Below are positions 34,178 through 42,625 of a stretch of DNA of 64,000 bases, piece by piece. Below the pieces are notes generated by a model. That model saw only the letters and a list, made by a program, of their open reading frames with translations, did no database searches and was not told the DNA's origin. Where the stretch lies: contig NZ_JAIVFQ010000010.1 in NCBI RefSeq assembly GCF_020829495.1, positions 1 to 64,000 of the forward strand, in the 5' to 3' direction. The stretch is from Nostoc favosum CHAB5714 (lineage in GTDB: Bacteria; Cyanobacteriota; Cyanobacteriia; Cyanobacteriales; Nostocaceae). Within the stretch, counting starts at the first letter, position 1; each line of letters starts with the position of its first letter. The translations under genes and the position numbers were made by a program.

Positions 34178-35065
34178 TTAAGCAAGAGTCCGCCGCAGTT
34201 GGGGTTGAATACTCAGTAAGGCGACAACGGCAAAGCCAAACAATACCAGCAACGCTCCCCCGAAGGTAACATCACCCCAAGGAGCTTGCATTACTACGCT
34301 ACCTAGTCCCCAACTACTGTGGAGATACAGATAGCGAATGGGTTCGATCGCATAGCTGAGAGGATTTAGGGTAGCCACAACCTGCAACCACTGAGGCATG
34401 AAGGATAGAGGAGCCAAAGCAGTACTAGCAAACAATAATGGTAGGTTAGTGACGAAAATCACTGCAATCAATTCAATGTGTCCGGGTAGAGCGAAAGCTA
34501 AACCAAGGGAGATGGCTGTTACACCCAAAGCTAAGAGGAAGACAATTAAAGCGATCGCACATAAGCCCGTTACATCCGGTAGTCCAGCCCCAATAAACGC
34601 TGCTGCTGCAACAATCACGGCTGCTTGCAGCAAACTTTGGCTGATGATAAAGATTGCTGAAGCAAAGACAATAGAAAACCGTGATGCTAACGGTGCTACC
34701 AGCAAACGATTCAAAAAGCCGAACTCGCGGTCAAACATTACGGGCAAACCAGCATTCAGCGCCCCAGCAAAGGCTGTAAACACAATTACTCCAGCAGCCA
34801 AAAATTGTCCGTAATTTGTCGTACTGCCGAACAATCCCTTGGGTGCATTTTGAAATAAAGCACCAAATAGCACCAACCACATCACTGGCTGAATAATTCC
34901 GGCAACCAATGTGGAGGGACGGCGTTGCAATTGAATAAACAAGCGACGAGTTAAAGCCAACGTCTCTTGTACCAATTCACCGAAAAAGTTAGGTGCAGCA
35001 TTAGCATCTGCTTGTGGCGATGTTAACGGCTGCCAATTGATATCAGATTTAGGAGTAACGCTCAT
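34178..35065 (-). CDS. ABC-2 type exporter permease (DrrB-like)
   Basis: The 295-residue protein has six hydrophobic segments (about 60-80, 87-110, 135-160, 165-195, 200-225, 265-288) in the ABC-2 permease layout, with RRPSTLVAGIIQPVMWLVLFG at the start of the first. The expected motif LNPLSYAIEPIRYL lies before the last helices. It would form the membrane channel for the ATPase encoded at 35189, which precedes it. The substrate is not evident. Confidence 0.92.
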   Translation of the reverse strand: MSVTPKSDINWQPLTSPQADANAAPNFFGELVQETLALTRRLFIQLQRRPSTLVAGIIQPVMWLVLFGALFQNAPKGLFGSTTNYGQFLAAGVIVFTAFAGALNAGLPVMFDREFGFLNRLLVAPLASRFSIVFASAIFIISQSLLQAAVIVAAAAFIGAGLPDVTGLCAIALIVFLLALGVTAISLGLAFALPGHIELIAVIFVTNLPLLFASTALAPLSFMPQWLQVVATLNPLSYAIEPIRYLYLHSSWGLGSVVMQAPWGDVTFGGALLVLFGFAVVALLSIQPQLRRTLA

Positions 35066-35188
35066 AATTAATTGGGGAGTGGGGAGTGGGGAGTGGGGAA
35101 TTGGGGATTGGGGATTGAAGATTGGGAATTGGGGATTGGTTATTTCTCCCTCATCTCCCTTATCTCCCTCATCTTCCCCATTCCCTAT
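35066..35188. repeat. STRR-type repeats between the ABC genes
   Basis: GGGGAGT and GGGGATT heptamers (about 35072-35140) and CTCCCTCATCTCC units (about 35146-35175) fill the gap between the ATPase and permease genes of one operon. Short open frames here on the plus strand are repeat translations only. Confidence 0.75.
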
Positions 35189-36208
35189 CTATCTCATATT
35201 CTGCTTTTTCTCAGCCTTGGGATCGCGAGTGGCAACGGCTGCCAGTTCTGCATCCATCAGTGTGCGTCCTGTAGCGGCGAGGTAAACATCATCGAGGCTG
35301 GGGCGAGATTGGGCTATGCCAAATATGGGCAAGCCAGCAGTATTCAACGCTTGCTGTATGTTAATCAGAACATCATTCTGAGGTGTCACCACTAAGTTGA
35401 GGGAATTACCTTGAGCGCTGTTGATGATCACTTCTTGCACAAACGGCAAAGGTTGCAAGAGGTTTTTGGCAATTTCTGCTTCCTCAATCGGGGAAAACTC
35501 GCGGATTCGCAAAGTGATGCGATCGCCACCTACTTGATCTTTCAATTGTGAAGGTGTCCCAGCAGCAATTACAACGCCGCGATCTATAATTGCCACGCGA
35601 TCGGCTAAAGCGTCAACCTCTTCTAAGTAATGGCTGGTAATTACTACCGTCGTCCCAGAGGCGCGTAATTTTCGCAGGAAATCCCAAACGACAAAGCGGG
35701 TTTCTATGTCAAGCCCTACTGTTGGCTCATCTAAAACTAAAACATCCGGTGAATGTAGTAACCCAGCAGCCAAGTCTAGGCGCTTGCGTAAACCGCCGGA
35801 ATAGGTTCCTGTCTTTTTATTGGCGTATTCTTGCAAACCGAGTAAATCTAATACAGTCTCGATGCGCTGTTTGGCTACTGCGCCTGGGAGGTGATAAAGT
35901 GCAGCTTGCAGTTGCAGCAGTTCTCTTCCAGTCAGCACCTTATCTATAGCGACTTCCTGAGCTACGTAGCCTAATCGTTGTCTTGCCACTCTCGGATTAT
36001 CTAACACAGAGATGCCAGATACTTCGATTTTGCCAGCATCCGGTGTGGTAAGTGTACATAAAGCACGCAAGGTAGTAGTTTTCCCAGCACCGTTAGGGCC
36101 AAGTAAACCAAAAATTTCTCCTGGTTCTACCTGAAAGGAAACATCTTGGACGGCAACCACTGTACCGTAACGTTTTTGCAAATTTTGAATGAAAACGGCG
36201 GGAGCCAT
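35189..36208 (-). CDS. ABC exporter ATP-binding protein (DrrA-like)
   Basis: The 339-residue ATPase has Walker A GPNGAGKTT (about 37-45), signature YSGGLRKR (about 135-142), Walker B VLVLDEPTVGLD and the H-loop in VITSHYLEE. The C-terminal domain carries the DrrA-type RPSLDDVYLAATGR motif. It is upstream of the permease at 34178 on the same strand and is likely its partner, although 123 bases of tandem repeats separate the genes. It is longer than the ATPase at 200 and not its close copy. Confidence 0.93.
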   Translation of the reverse strand: MAPAVFIQNLQKRYGTVVAVQDVSFQVEPGEIFGLLGPNGAGKTTTLRALCTLTTPDAGKIEVSGISVLDNPRVARQRLGYVAQEVAIDKVLTGRELLQLQAALYHLPGAVAKQRIETVLDLLGLQEYANKKTGTYSGGLRKRLDLAAGLLHSPDVLVLDEPTVGLDIETRFVVWDFLRKLRASGTTVVITSHYLEEVDALADRVAIIDRGVVIAAGTPSQLKDQVGGDRITLRIREFSPIEEAEIAKNLLQPLPFVQEVIINSAQGNSLNLVVTPQNDVLINIQQALNTAGLPIFGIAQSRPSLDDVYLAATGRTLMDAELAAVATRDPKAEKKQNMR

Positions 36209-36652
36209 GACAGCTTATCCCCAACTATACAAATCTCAATAAAGTCTATCTTTATTGTAGAAGGTGAAGACTAGGAAATAGCGCATGAGCGAAAATCGTA
36301 AACGAGTTCGCTTCATGCGCCATGCTGCCAAAAATTTCTGCTCATTTTAAGCAAGTTGTTTGATTGCGTTTGTAGCGAAATACACCAAATACTAGAGCTT
36401 TGTGACTTGAAAAGCAGCTTTTGAACTCGTAAACTAACTTTTGTGACTTGAAAAGCAGCTTTTGCGACTTGAAAAGCAGCTTTTGCGACTTGAAAAGCAG
36501 CTTTTGCGACTTGAAAAGCAGCTTTTGCGACTTGAAAAGCAGCTTTTGCGACTTGAAAAGCAGCTTTTGCGACTTGAAAAGCAGCTTTTGCGACTAGTTT
36601 TGTATTAACGGTAGGATGTGGGGCTTCTTTTTGATTTAGCTAAATTAGCACG
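36209..36652. repeat. Gap with 21-bp tandem repeats
   Basis: Seven copies of a 21-base unit (ACTTGAAAAGCAGCTTTTGCG) run from about 36441 to 36594, and one extra copy lies at about 36403-36423. Each unit contains the palindrome AAAAGC-A-GCTTTT. All reading frames without stops in it lack a start codon. The rest of the gap holds only the promoter side of the ABC operon. Confidence 0.85.
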
Positions 36653-38122
36653 CTATTTAACAACTTTCAAAGTTTCGAGGCTAGTGTCATTGCAACTACT
36701 GATAAATCCTCCCATCGCCTGGATTTGTTGCAAGTAGTCAAGAACGGGTTTGGTGATGAGTTCCCCTGGCATTAATACGGGAATTCCCGGAGGATAGGGA
36801 CAGACGATTTCGGCACAAATGCGATCGCAAGTCTTTGCTAAAGGTAATATTTCACTAATAGCAAAAAAAGCTTCACGGGGAGACAAATACAAATTAGTAC
36901 CGAATGTTCTGACAAAATCCTGCCAAATATAGTTTTTAACAGTAGCGTTGGTTGGGCGATATTCTTTGGCGAGAATGGTAAAACTTTGGACTAATTGTTC
37001 AATATCGGCTGCGGTATTGCCTAAACTAATGATAAAGGTGAGATGTTGCTGGGAGGGAAATTCAGCAGTAACGGCAAATTTTTCATCCAAAATTTCATCT
37101 GCTGCAAATCCAGTTAAACCTAAATTAGAAACAGTCACAGTTAGTCGGGTTTTGTCTAAAGCCACAAAACCAGGATATCGCCCCAACCGAGGCATTTCTA
37201 AAACTGATAATCCAGGAATTTCACTGATTTTGGTTCTAGCTTCATCAGCAAGTTGCAAAGTGCGAGACATTAGCATTTTGCCGTGGAGTGCCATTTGCTG
37301 ACGCGCTGCATCTAGAGAAGCTAAAAGTAAATAACTAGGACTGGTAGATTGTACGAGTTGCAAAGCTTTACTGATGCGATCGCAATCTATCCTGTTACCT
37401 TGGATGTGCAGCATCGATGCCTGTGTCATTGCACCAAGTACTTTGTGGATGGATTGTACAGTTAAATCAGCACCTGCGGCTAAAGCTGGAGTGGGTAATT
37501 CTGGATGAAAGGCAAAGTGTGCGCCGTGTGCCTCATCTACAAGTAAAGGGATATTATATTGATGTGTGATATTGGCGATCGCACTCAAATTTCCGCAAAC
37601 GCCGTAATATGTTGGGTAAACTGTCAACACTGCTTTAGCATCTGGATGTTGTTGGAGTGCAGATTTTACAGCATTAGGCGTGATGCTATGGGCAATATCT
37701 AAAACTGGATCGTATTCAGGATTGAGAAAAATTGGTATTGCACCGGAGAGAATTAAACCAGCGATCGCAGATGAATGTACATTGCGAGGCAGAATGATTT
37801 TATCGCCTGTGCCACAGGTAGCGAGAATTGCTGCTTCAATCCCACAGGTAGAACCATTGACAAGGAACCATGTTTGTGAAGCGCCAAAAGCTGCTGCTGC
37901 TAGTTGTTGTGCTTGTTGAATAACGCCTTGGGGGGCAAAGAGATTATCTAAATCTGCTAATTCGGTTAAATCAGCGCGAAAGACAGCTTTACCAAGTAAA
38001 TCAGCCAAGGGTTGAGAAATTCCCTCACCTTGTTTATGTCCTGGGGTGTAAAAAGGTGTATGGGGTTTTGCTGCATTAGCTTTTAAGGCATCTAATAAGG
38101 GTGTTTGGTTTTGATTGAGCAT
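36653..38122 (-). CDS. Orn/Lys/Arg decarboxylase-family PLP enzyme
   Basis: I chose the ATG at 38120-38122 (MLNQNQTPLLDALKANAAK), giving 489 residues. PFYTPGHKQGEG near the start is typical of the family, the PLP lysine is in SIHKVLGAMTQASMLH, and LPLLVDEAHGAHF-type residues hold the cofactor. The C-terminal part has CPYPPGIPVLMPGE, the family signature. It would remove CO2 from arginine, lysine or ornithine in polyamine synthesis; the exact substrate cannot be read. It is the short form without the N-terminal wing domain, as in many cyanobacteria. Confidence 0.92.
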   Translation of the reverse strand: MLNQNQTPLLDALKANAAKPHTPFYTPGHKQGEGISQPLADLLGKAVFRADLTELADLDNLFAPQGVIQQAQQLAAAAFGASQTWFLVNGSTCGIEAAILATCGTGDKIILPRNVHSSAIAGLILSGAIPIFLNPEYDPVLDIAHSITPNAVKSALQQHPDAKAVLTVYPTYYGVCGNLSAIANITHQYNIPLLVDEAHGAHFAFHPELPTPALAAGADLTVQSIHKVLGAMTQASMLHIQGNRIDCDRISKALQLVQSTSPSYLLLASLDAARQQMALHGKMLMSRTLQLADEARTKISEIPGLSVLEMPRLGRYPGFVALDKTRLTVTVSNLGLTGFAADEILDEKFAVTAEFPSQQHLTFIISLGNTAADIEQLVQSFTILAKEYRPTNATVKNYIWQDFVRTFGTNLYLSPREAFFAISEILPLAKTCDRICAEIVCPYPPGIPVLMPGELITKPVLDYLQQIQAMGGFISSCNDTSLETLKVVK

Positions 38123-38263
38123 TAAAATAATTCGTAATTGAAGGTACAAAAAAGTTTCTAAAAATGAAACTACTGTTGACAGGTTTTGCTCAAACTCCCG
38201 TTTATCTTTACATTGGGAATTGTTTTAACCCTTGTAAAATAAAATACAGGTTGCTTTTTTTAC

Positions 38264-39187
38264 ATGACTCGAAAACCCTACGACCAGTTTTCTAAACAAT
38301 TATTGGAGGAGTTACTGTCTCCTCTAGGCAAAGTAGAAGTCAACAAGGAAGTTACTGATGAAGCTAGATTTGTTGATGTTTTGTTTTCGCCTGCACTACC
38401 ACCGCAAGAGCTTGCACAAAGTCTGGGATTACTAGGAAGGATTGCTCTGCTGAATACTGCTTTGTTAGAACCGTTTCGCAATCAACCTAGTAAGACGGAG
38501 GTACGTAACTGTGTTCTGAAGCTCTTTACGGTAATTGCAGACTCGCAGCGAAAAGCTAAAAGAGAAGACACGAATTTACCAGAAAATGATTTAGCTCGTT
38601 TGTGGATTTTAGCGCCATCGGCTTCTCCAGGATTGCTCAACGGTTTTGGCGCTAAACTAGACTTAGAAAACTGGCCTTCTGGAGTTTACTTTTCACCTGA
38701 ATCTCTGAGAATGGTGATAGTAGCAATTAACGAGTTACCCGTCAGGGATGATACATTGTGGTTCAGGCTTTTGGGGCGAGGAACAGTGCAGATTCAAGCA
38801 GTCAAGGAACTCGTTGCGCTTTCACCAGAGAACCTTGTACGTCGTAATGTTCTAGAAATAGTTTACAGGTGGCGTATCAGTGTGATGACACAAACAGATT
38901 TAACTGAGGATGACCAGGAGTTGATCATGAATTTAACAGAAGCTTATCAGGAAGCAAGAGCGCAAGCAGTACAAGAGGGAGTGCAGCAAGGAGTACAGCA
39001 AGGACAACGCCAGGTTGTGCAAAACTTGTTGAGATTCCGGTTTGGTTCTGTGGATGAGGAATTGACGAGAGTGGTCAATAATTTGTTGCACTTATCACCA
39101 GAAGAATTTACTCCGCTATGTCTTCAATTATCCCGTGAAGAATTGCTAGCAAGATTTGATTCACATAGCAATCTTAATAATCAGTAA
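38264..39187 (+). CDS. Rpn/DUF4351-type protein with a nuclease-like fold
   Basis: The 307-residue protein starts TRKPYDQFSKQLLEELLSPL, followed by VNKEVTDEARFVDVLFSP, the start of a PD-(D/E)XK-like domain of cyanobacterial Rpn-related proteins. A Gln/Gly-rich hinge (QEGVQQGVQQGQRQ, about 240-253) leads to a C-terminal DUF4351-like domain (LLRFRFGSVDEEL to EELLARF). Members have been linked with transposition or DNA cutting, but this one is uncharacterised. Confidence 0.8.
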   Translation: MTRKPYDQFSKQLLEELLSPLGKVEVNKEVTDEARFVDVLFSPALPPQELAQSLGLLGRIALLNTALLEPFRNQPSKTEVRNCVLKLFTVIADSQRKAKREDTNLPENDLARLWILAPSASPGLLNGFGAKLDLENWPSGVYFSPESLRMVIVAINELPVRDDTLWFRLLGRGTVQIQAVKELVALSPENLVRRNVLEIVYRWRISVMTQTDLTEDDQELIMNLTEAYQEARAQAVQEGVQQGVQQGQRQVVQNLLRFRFGSVDEELTRVVNNLLHLSPEEFTPLCLQLSREELLARFDSHSNLNNQ

Positions 39188-39224
39188 AACCAATTATTAA
39201 GCTCCACTGAAGCGCTTTAATGCC

Positions 39225-39252
39225 CATCTTTTAGATCGGGGAGTGTCAATCC
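39225..39252. repeat. Degenerate TnpB-element end signature
   Basis: TGCCCATCTTTTAGATCGG with GGAGTGTCAAT follows the DUF4351-type gene. The word GGGGAGTGTCAA is shared with the putative element end at 19449-19477 and close to that at 42590-42625. No transposase gene is present. Confidence 0.35.
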
Positions 39253-39290
39253 TTATGCACAGCATGGGGTAATAATTACGAATTATTCAC

Positions 39291-39998
39291 ATGAGACCCT
39301 ATCATCAAATCCCAATTTTAGAGTGTGGTGAACCGCTAATGGAGATTCCTTTAGAATTGTTTGCGGTAAAATTTCCCCATCCTTATGAAAAATTGGGTGC
39401 TACTTATGGCGATCGCTCCCCCTATTATCTCCGTCAAAGTGTTATTGAAAATTTGATCCAAGCGCAAAATTATCTTCAACTACTGCATCGCAACTGGCGT
39501 ATCCAAATTTTTGATGCTTATCGCCCGATCGCAGTCCAGCAGTTTATGGTAGATTACAGCTTCGCCCAAGCAGTGCAGGATAGGGGATTAACTGACGTGG
39601 AATTATCCCCAAAGCAACGCCAAGAAATTTGGGAAGCGGTTTATGCAATTTGGGCTTTACCAAGTTTGGATGAAAAAACTCCCCCTCCTCACAGTACAGG
39701 CGCGGCGGTGGATGTGACGCTGGTGGATGATATAGGGGAAATAGTGAATATGGGTTCGCCCATTGATGAAATGTCAGAGCGATCGCACCCAGATTATTAT
39801 GCCAATAGCGATCGCCCAGAAGCCCAAAAGTATCATGCTCATCGTCAGCTATTGCAAGATGTAATGTTAAAAGCCGATTTTCAACGCAATCCTAGAGAGT
39901 GGTGGCATTTTTCTATTGGAGATCAAATGTGGGCTTGGCTGAATAATCAATCCAATCCAGCCAATCCTGTCACAGCACGTTATGGGCGTCTTGCATAG
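39291..39998 (+). CDS. D-alanyl-D-alanine dipeptidase (VanX/DdpX, M15D family)
   Basis: The 235-residue enzyme would split D-Ala-D-Ala, probably for wall recycling. The zinc and catalytic motifs are present: IFDAYRP (74-79), HSTGAAVDVTL with H134 and D141, and EWWHFS with E203 and H206. It has no signal peptide, so it acts in the cytosol. Vancomycin resistance is not implied, since no vanHA genes are nearby. Confidence 0.9.
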   Translation: MRPYHQIPILECGEPLMEIPLELFAVKFPHPYEKLGATYGDRSPYYLRQSVIENLIQAQNYLQLLHRNWRIQIFDAYRPIAVQQFMVDYSFAQAVQDRGLTDVELSPKQRQEIWEAVYAIWALPSLDEKTPPPHSTGAAVDVTLVDDIGEIVNMGSPIDEMSERSHPDYYANSDRPEAQKYHAHRQLLQDVMLKADFQRNPREWWHFSIGDQMWAWLNNQSNPANPVTARYGRLA

Positions 39999-40029
39999 AT
40001 GCGTTATATCATGTCCGCTTGATTGCTTA

Positions 40030-40112
40030 TTAAACCCGAAGAACCCCACCCCGCCAAAGCGTAGCTTTGTCTCCCCTCCCCGCAAGCGGGGAGGGGCTGG
40101 GGGTGGGGTGTA
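40030..40112. repeat. GC-rich palindromic repeat
   Basis: AAGAACCCCACCCCGCC, a CTCCCCTCCCCGCAAGCGGG-GAGG hairpin and GGGGGTGGGGT form a long imperfect palindrome. It is close to the inside of the element at 33611-33731. It lies between convergent genes and may stop transcription from both sides. Confidence 0.7.
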
Positions 40113-40151
40113 ATGGCTATGGTTAGCATAACTATTTATGCGGACATGATA

Positions 40152-40625
40152 TTATGCATCTTGAGGATTTAACTCTTTTAACTCGTCGGTAGTGTAAGTA
40201 CCAATAGGAGTCCAAATTAGATAGGGAAGGAGTAACAGCGCCGCCATTAGAGAAATTGGCAAAAGGCAGATTGCGAGGACAACGCCTGAAATCAAACCGA
40301 TTAGCCCAAGGATTTCTCCAGCTTTGAGACTGCGAAACCTCAACATTATAGGTATGTAGGCGACGGTGATAATTTCCACCAAGAGGTACAAAGCCATTAG
40401 TAGCCAAGTAATTATGCCTCCAGGATTTTTTTCCCAGACAATATAAGCTGAAGCTGCACCGGAAATAAAAATCACAGTCCAGATGAGCGGAATCAACGGC
40501 TCAAAAACTAGCCAGCGCGGGCGACTTAAATTTGCAAACCATTTAACATCACGCGGCGTGATCAAGAAACTACCAAGGGCGACGAAGAAAGTTACAGCCC
40601 CAATTATTATCCAAGATGGAATCAT
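40152..40625 (-). CDS. TspO/MBR-family membrane protein, copy 1
   Basis: I chose the ATG at 40623-40625 (MIPSWIIIGAVTFFVAL), giving 157 residues and five membrane helices, the TspO fold. Family features are RPRWLVFEPLIPLIWT after helix 1 and a Trp/Pro-rich turn. TspO proteins bind porphyrins and other hydrophobic molecules, with roles in stress or tetrapyrrole handling. It is a tandem copy of the gene at 40716, about 60% identical by eye. Members of this long-loop group differ from classic TspO in parts of the second half. Confidence 0.85.
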   Translation of the reverse strand: MIPSWIIIGAVTFFVALGSFLITPRDVKWFANLSRPRWLVFEPLIPLIWTVIFISGAASAYIVWEKNPGGIITWLLMALYLLVEIITVAYIPIMLRFRSLKAGEILGLIGLISGVVLAICLLPISLMAALLLLPYLIWTPIGTYTTDELKELNPQDA

Positions 40626-40715
40626 AATGCACTCAAGTTTTGTGTATTTTGTCAAGTCATACACTGCAAGTTTGACAATTTAGGGCATAGTTTGAATCAT
40701 TCGCTGGTGCGAATC

Positions 40716-41189
40716 TTAGGCATCTTGAGGATTGAGACTCATCATCTGCCAAGTGGTATAAGTACCAATGGGACTCCACAGCAAATAAGGAACTAGTAAT
40801 AGTGCTGCCCAACCAGAAATACTTAAGATTGCAAGTATCAATAAAAGACTAATGATAAAACCTGTGCCACCAAGAATTGTACCGACTTTCAGGCTGCGAA
40901 GCCTAAACATTACAGGTGTATAGGCAATGGTTACAATTTCTAAAAGCAAGTATAAACCCATGATTAACCAGGTTGAGGTGGTTCCTGGATCTTTTTCCCA
41001 GACAATATAAGCTGACCAAGCACCGCAAATAAATATTACAGTCCAGATAATTGGAATCGCACCTTCAAAAGTTAGCCATCTTGGTCGTTGTAAGCGCTTG
41101 AACCATTGGCGATCGCTAGGTGTAATCAAGTTAGCTGCTAAAGCAACTAAGAAAGCGACACCCCCAATCACCATCCAAGATTTAATCAT
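40716..41189 (-). CDS. TspO/MBR-family membrane protein, copy 2
   Basis: The 157-residue protein aligns without gaps to copy 1: MIKSWMVIGGVAFLVALAAN, RPRWLTFEGAIPIIWTVIF, then a shared AWSAYIVWEKDPG stretch and the same end LNPQDA. Five hydrophobic helices are visible. The two genes are on the same strand 90 bases apart and could be one transcript with this gene first. Binding partners are unknown. Confidence 0.87.
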   Translation of the reverse strand: MIKSWMVIGGVAFLVALAANLITPSDRQWFKRLQRPRWLTFEGAIPIIWTVIFICGAWSAYIVWEKDPGTTSTWLIMGLYLLLEIVTIAYTPVMFRLRSLKVGTILGGTGFIISLLLILAILSISGWAALLLVPYLLWSPIGTYTTWQMMSLNPQDA

Positions 41190-41877
41190 GGCCGTTATTC
41201 CTTTACAAGCGCTATCTATCGCTTAATATCACTCTTTATAATGCGATTCTGTCAATTTAGTGCTAATTACTCATCATCCCTGAGTTTGAAACCTTCACAT
41301 CGTTTGGCAGGATTTTAAATTAGGACTTACGCACGAGTAACGGAAAACGTAGACGCTGCATCGGCAAGCCCTGCGGCTACCACAGAGAAGCCAGTGCGCC
41401 CTTGCGGTTAAGAGACTTGAAGCAACTGGCGCGGCGCAGAGAAGCCAGTGCGCCCTTGCGGTTAAGAGACTTGTACCCCTCCGGGGATCTTGCTACGCGC
41501 AGCGTCTCCCCGAATCCCATTCGTGAGAGGCTAGCGCCTGCCGTAGGATGCCCGAAGGGCTGTAGGGAGAAGCAACTGGCGCGTCACGGAGCAATGAGAG
41601 TTTGAGAGGGTTTTTGCGTAAGTCCTATAAATTATGGGCATTGGGAAAGAGGCAGAGGGGCAGGGAGCAGGGGGCAGGGGGCAGGGGGCAGAAGGCAGAA
41701 GTTCTTTAATTTTGAATTTTGAATTGATTTCTCCCCCTGCCTCCCCTGCTCCCTCATCCCCCACTCCCCACTCCCCACTCCCCAGTAAATTATGTCTGAG
41801 GATGGGGGTATGGGGTGAAGCTTAGAAATATTCTTGGTAATAAGGACATAAGGCAATTAGGTTTAATGGTAATTTAT
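41190..41877. repeat. Gap filled by a MITE and STRR tracts
   Basis: The gap holds a 303-base inverted-repeat element at 41323-41625 and, from about 41650 to 41785, GGGGCAG/GGGAGCA and CCCCACTCCCC-type tandem units. A normal promoter for the DUF3611 gene must lie after about 41790. No gene is visible; short frames here are repeat translations. Confidence 0.8.
41323..41625. mobile_element. MITE-like element A1 (GGACTTACGCA ends, TA target duplication)
   Basis: GGACTTACGCA at 41323-41333 and TGCGTAAGTCC at 41615-41625 are exact inverted ends, flanked on both sides by TA. Its inner ends match element A3 (56630-56787) read in the opposite direction, over at least 25 bases on each side. The middle holds two copies of a CAGAGAAGCCAGTGCGCCCTT unit. 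It encodes no transposase; TA duplication suggests IS630/Tc1-type transposition. Confidence 0.8.
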
Positions 41878-42447
41878 ATGCAAACTAAATCAGAAGCGCG
41901 ATCGCCAGTACCAGAAACTCGAGGAATTGGTAATACTATTCGGCTTACAGGCTGGATTGCTTTCTGGATACAATTGGGACTTGCAGTGGTTTCTGGTTTA
42001 GCTTTGTTATTTGCCTTGACTGGCCGTAGCTTTGCGGAACAACCGAATACTGGTCTTGGGGTAGGTATCTTTTGGGCTGCGTGCGGTGTTGTAGTGTTGT
42101 TGTTCTCTGTGTATTGGGATTTTCGTTACACTCGCATAGGCAAAAGTCTAGAAAATGCTAATCCGGCACTGCATCCCAGTAAGGCAGATACAACTAACAT
42201 AATCCGATTGGGAATAATTGCAGGTTTGGTGGGAATATTATTAACTCTCTTGGGTGCTGGATCAACTGTGTTAGTGCTAGTAGCAAAATCTATATCCCAA
42301 CCTCCAGGAGTGGCAATTACTGATCCCTACAGGATTATTCGGGCGCTGGATGTTTTTGTGGCTGTGGCAAACATCAACGGGATTGCTGCTCACTTTGGGG
42401 GTACTATCGCTTCGTTATGGTTGCTGGAGCGAGTGCATCAACACTAG
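41878..42447 (+). CDS. DUF3611-family membrane protein
   Basis: I chose the ATG at 41878-41880 (MQTKSEARSPVPETRGIGNT), giving 189 residues; the earlier in-frame ATG adds residues read from repeat-like sequence. Four hydrophobic segments (about 30-50, 60-82, 105-135, 160-180) with GNTIRLTGWIAFWIQLGLAV at the first are typical of DUF3611, a family found in cyanobacteria and plastids. No function is established. Confidence 0.82.
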   Translation: MQTKSEARSPVPETRGIGNTIRLTGWIAFWIQLGLAVVSGLALLFALTGRSFAEQPNTGLGVGIFWAACGVVVLLFSVYWDFRYTRIGKSLENANPALHPSKADTTNIIRLGIIAGLVGILLTLLGAGSTVLVLVAKSISQPPGVAITDPYRIIRALDVFVAVANINGIAAHFGGTIASLWLLERVHQH

Positions 42448-42625
42448 TACCGCAAGGCGGAAGTCAAAAGTCACGCATTCAAAAGTCACCCATGCTTTAA
42501 TTTTGCGCTTTCTGGCTGTAATGAAATGGTAGGTTTATTTCCGCCAAACTGTACTACTACCCCTAGCAAAATTTAAAAAGCTTATAATCACATTGACCTC
42601 TCCCCGCCATGAATGGACGGGGATT

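Noticed and set aside
35037-35395. Plus-strand frames across the ABC operon gap
   Set aside because: They translate GGGGAGT-type repeats and the antisense of the ATPase gene.
41402-41856. Several short frames around 41.4-41.8 kb
   Set aside because: They lie in MITE A1 and STRR tracts and translate repeats.
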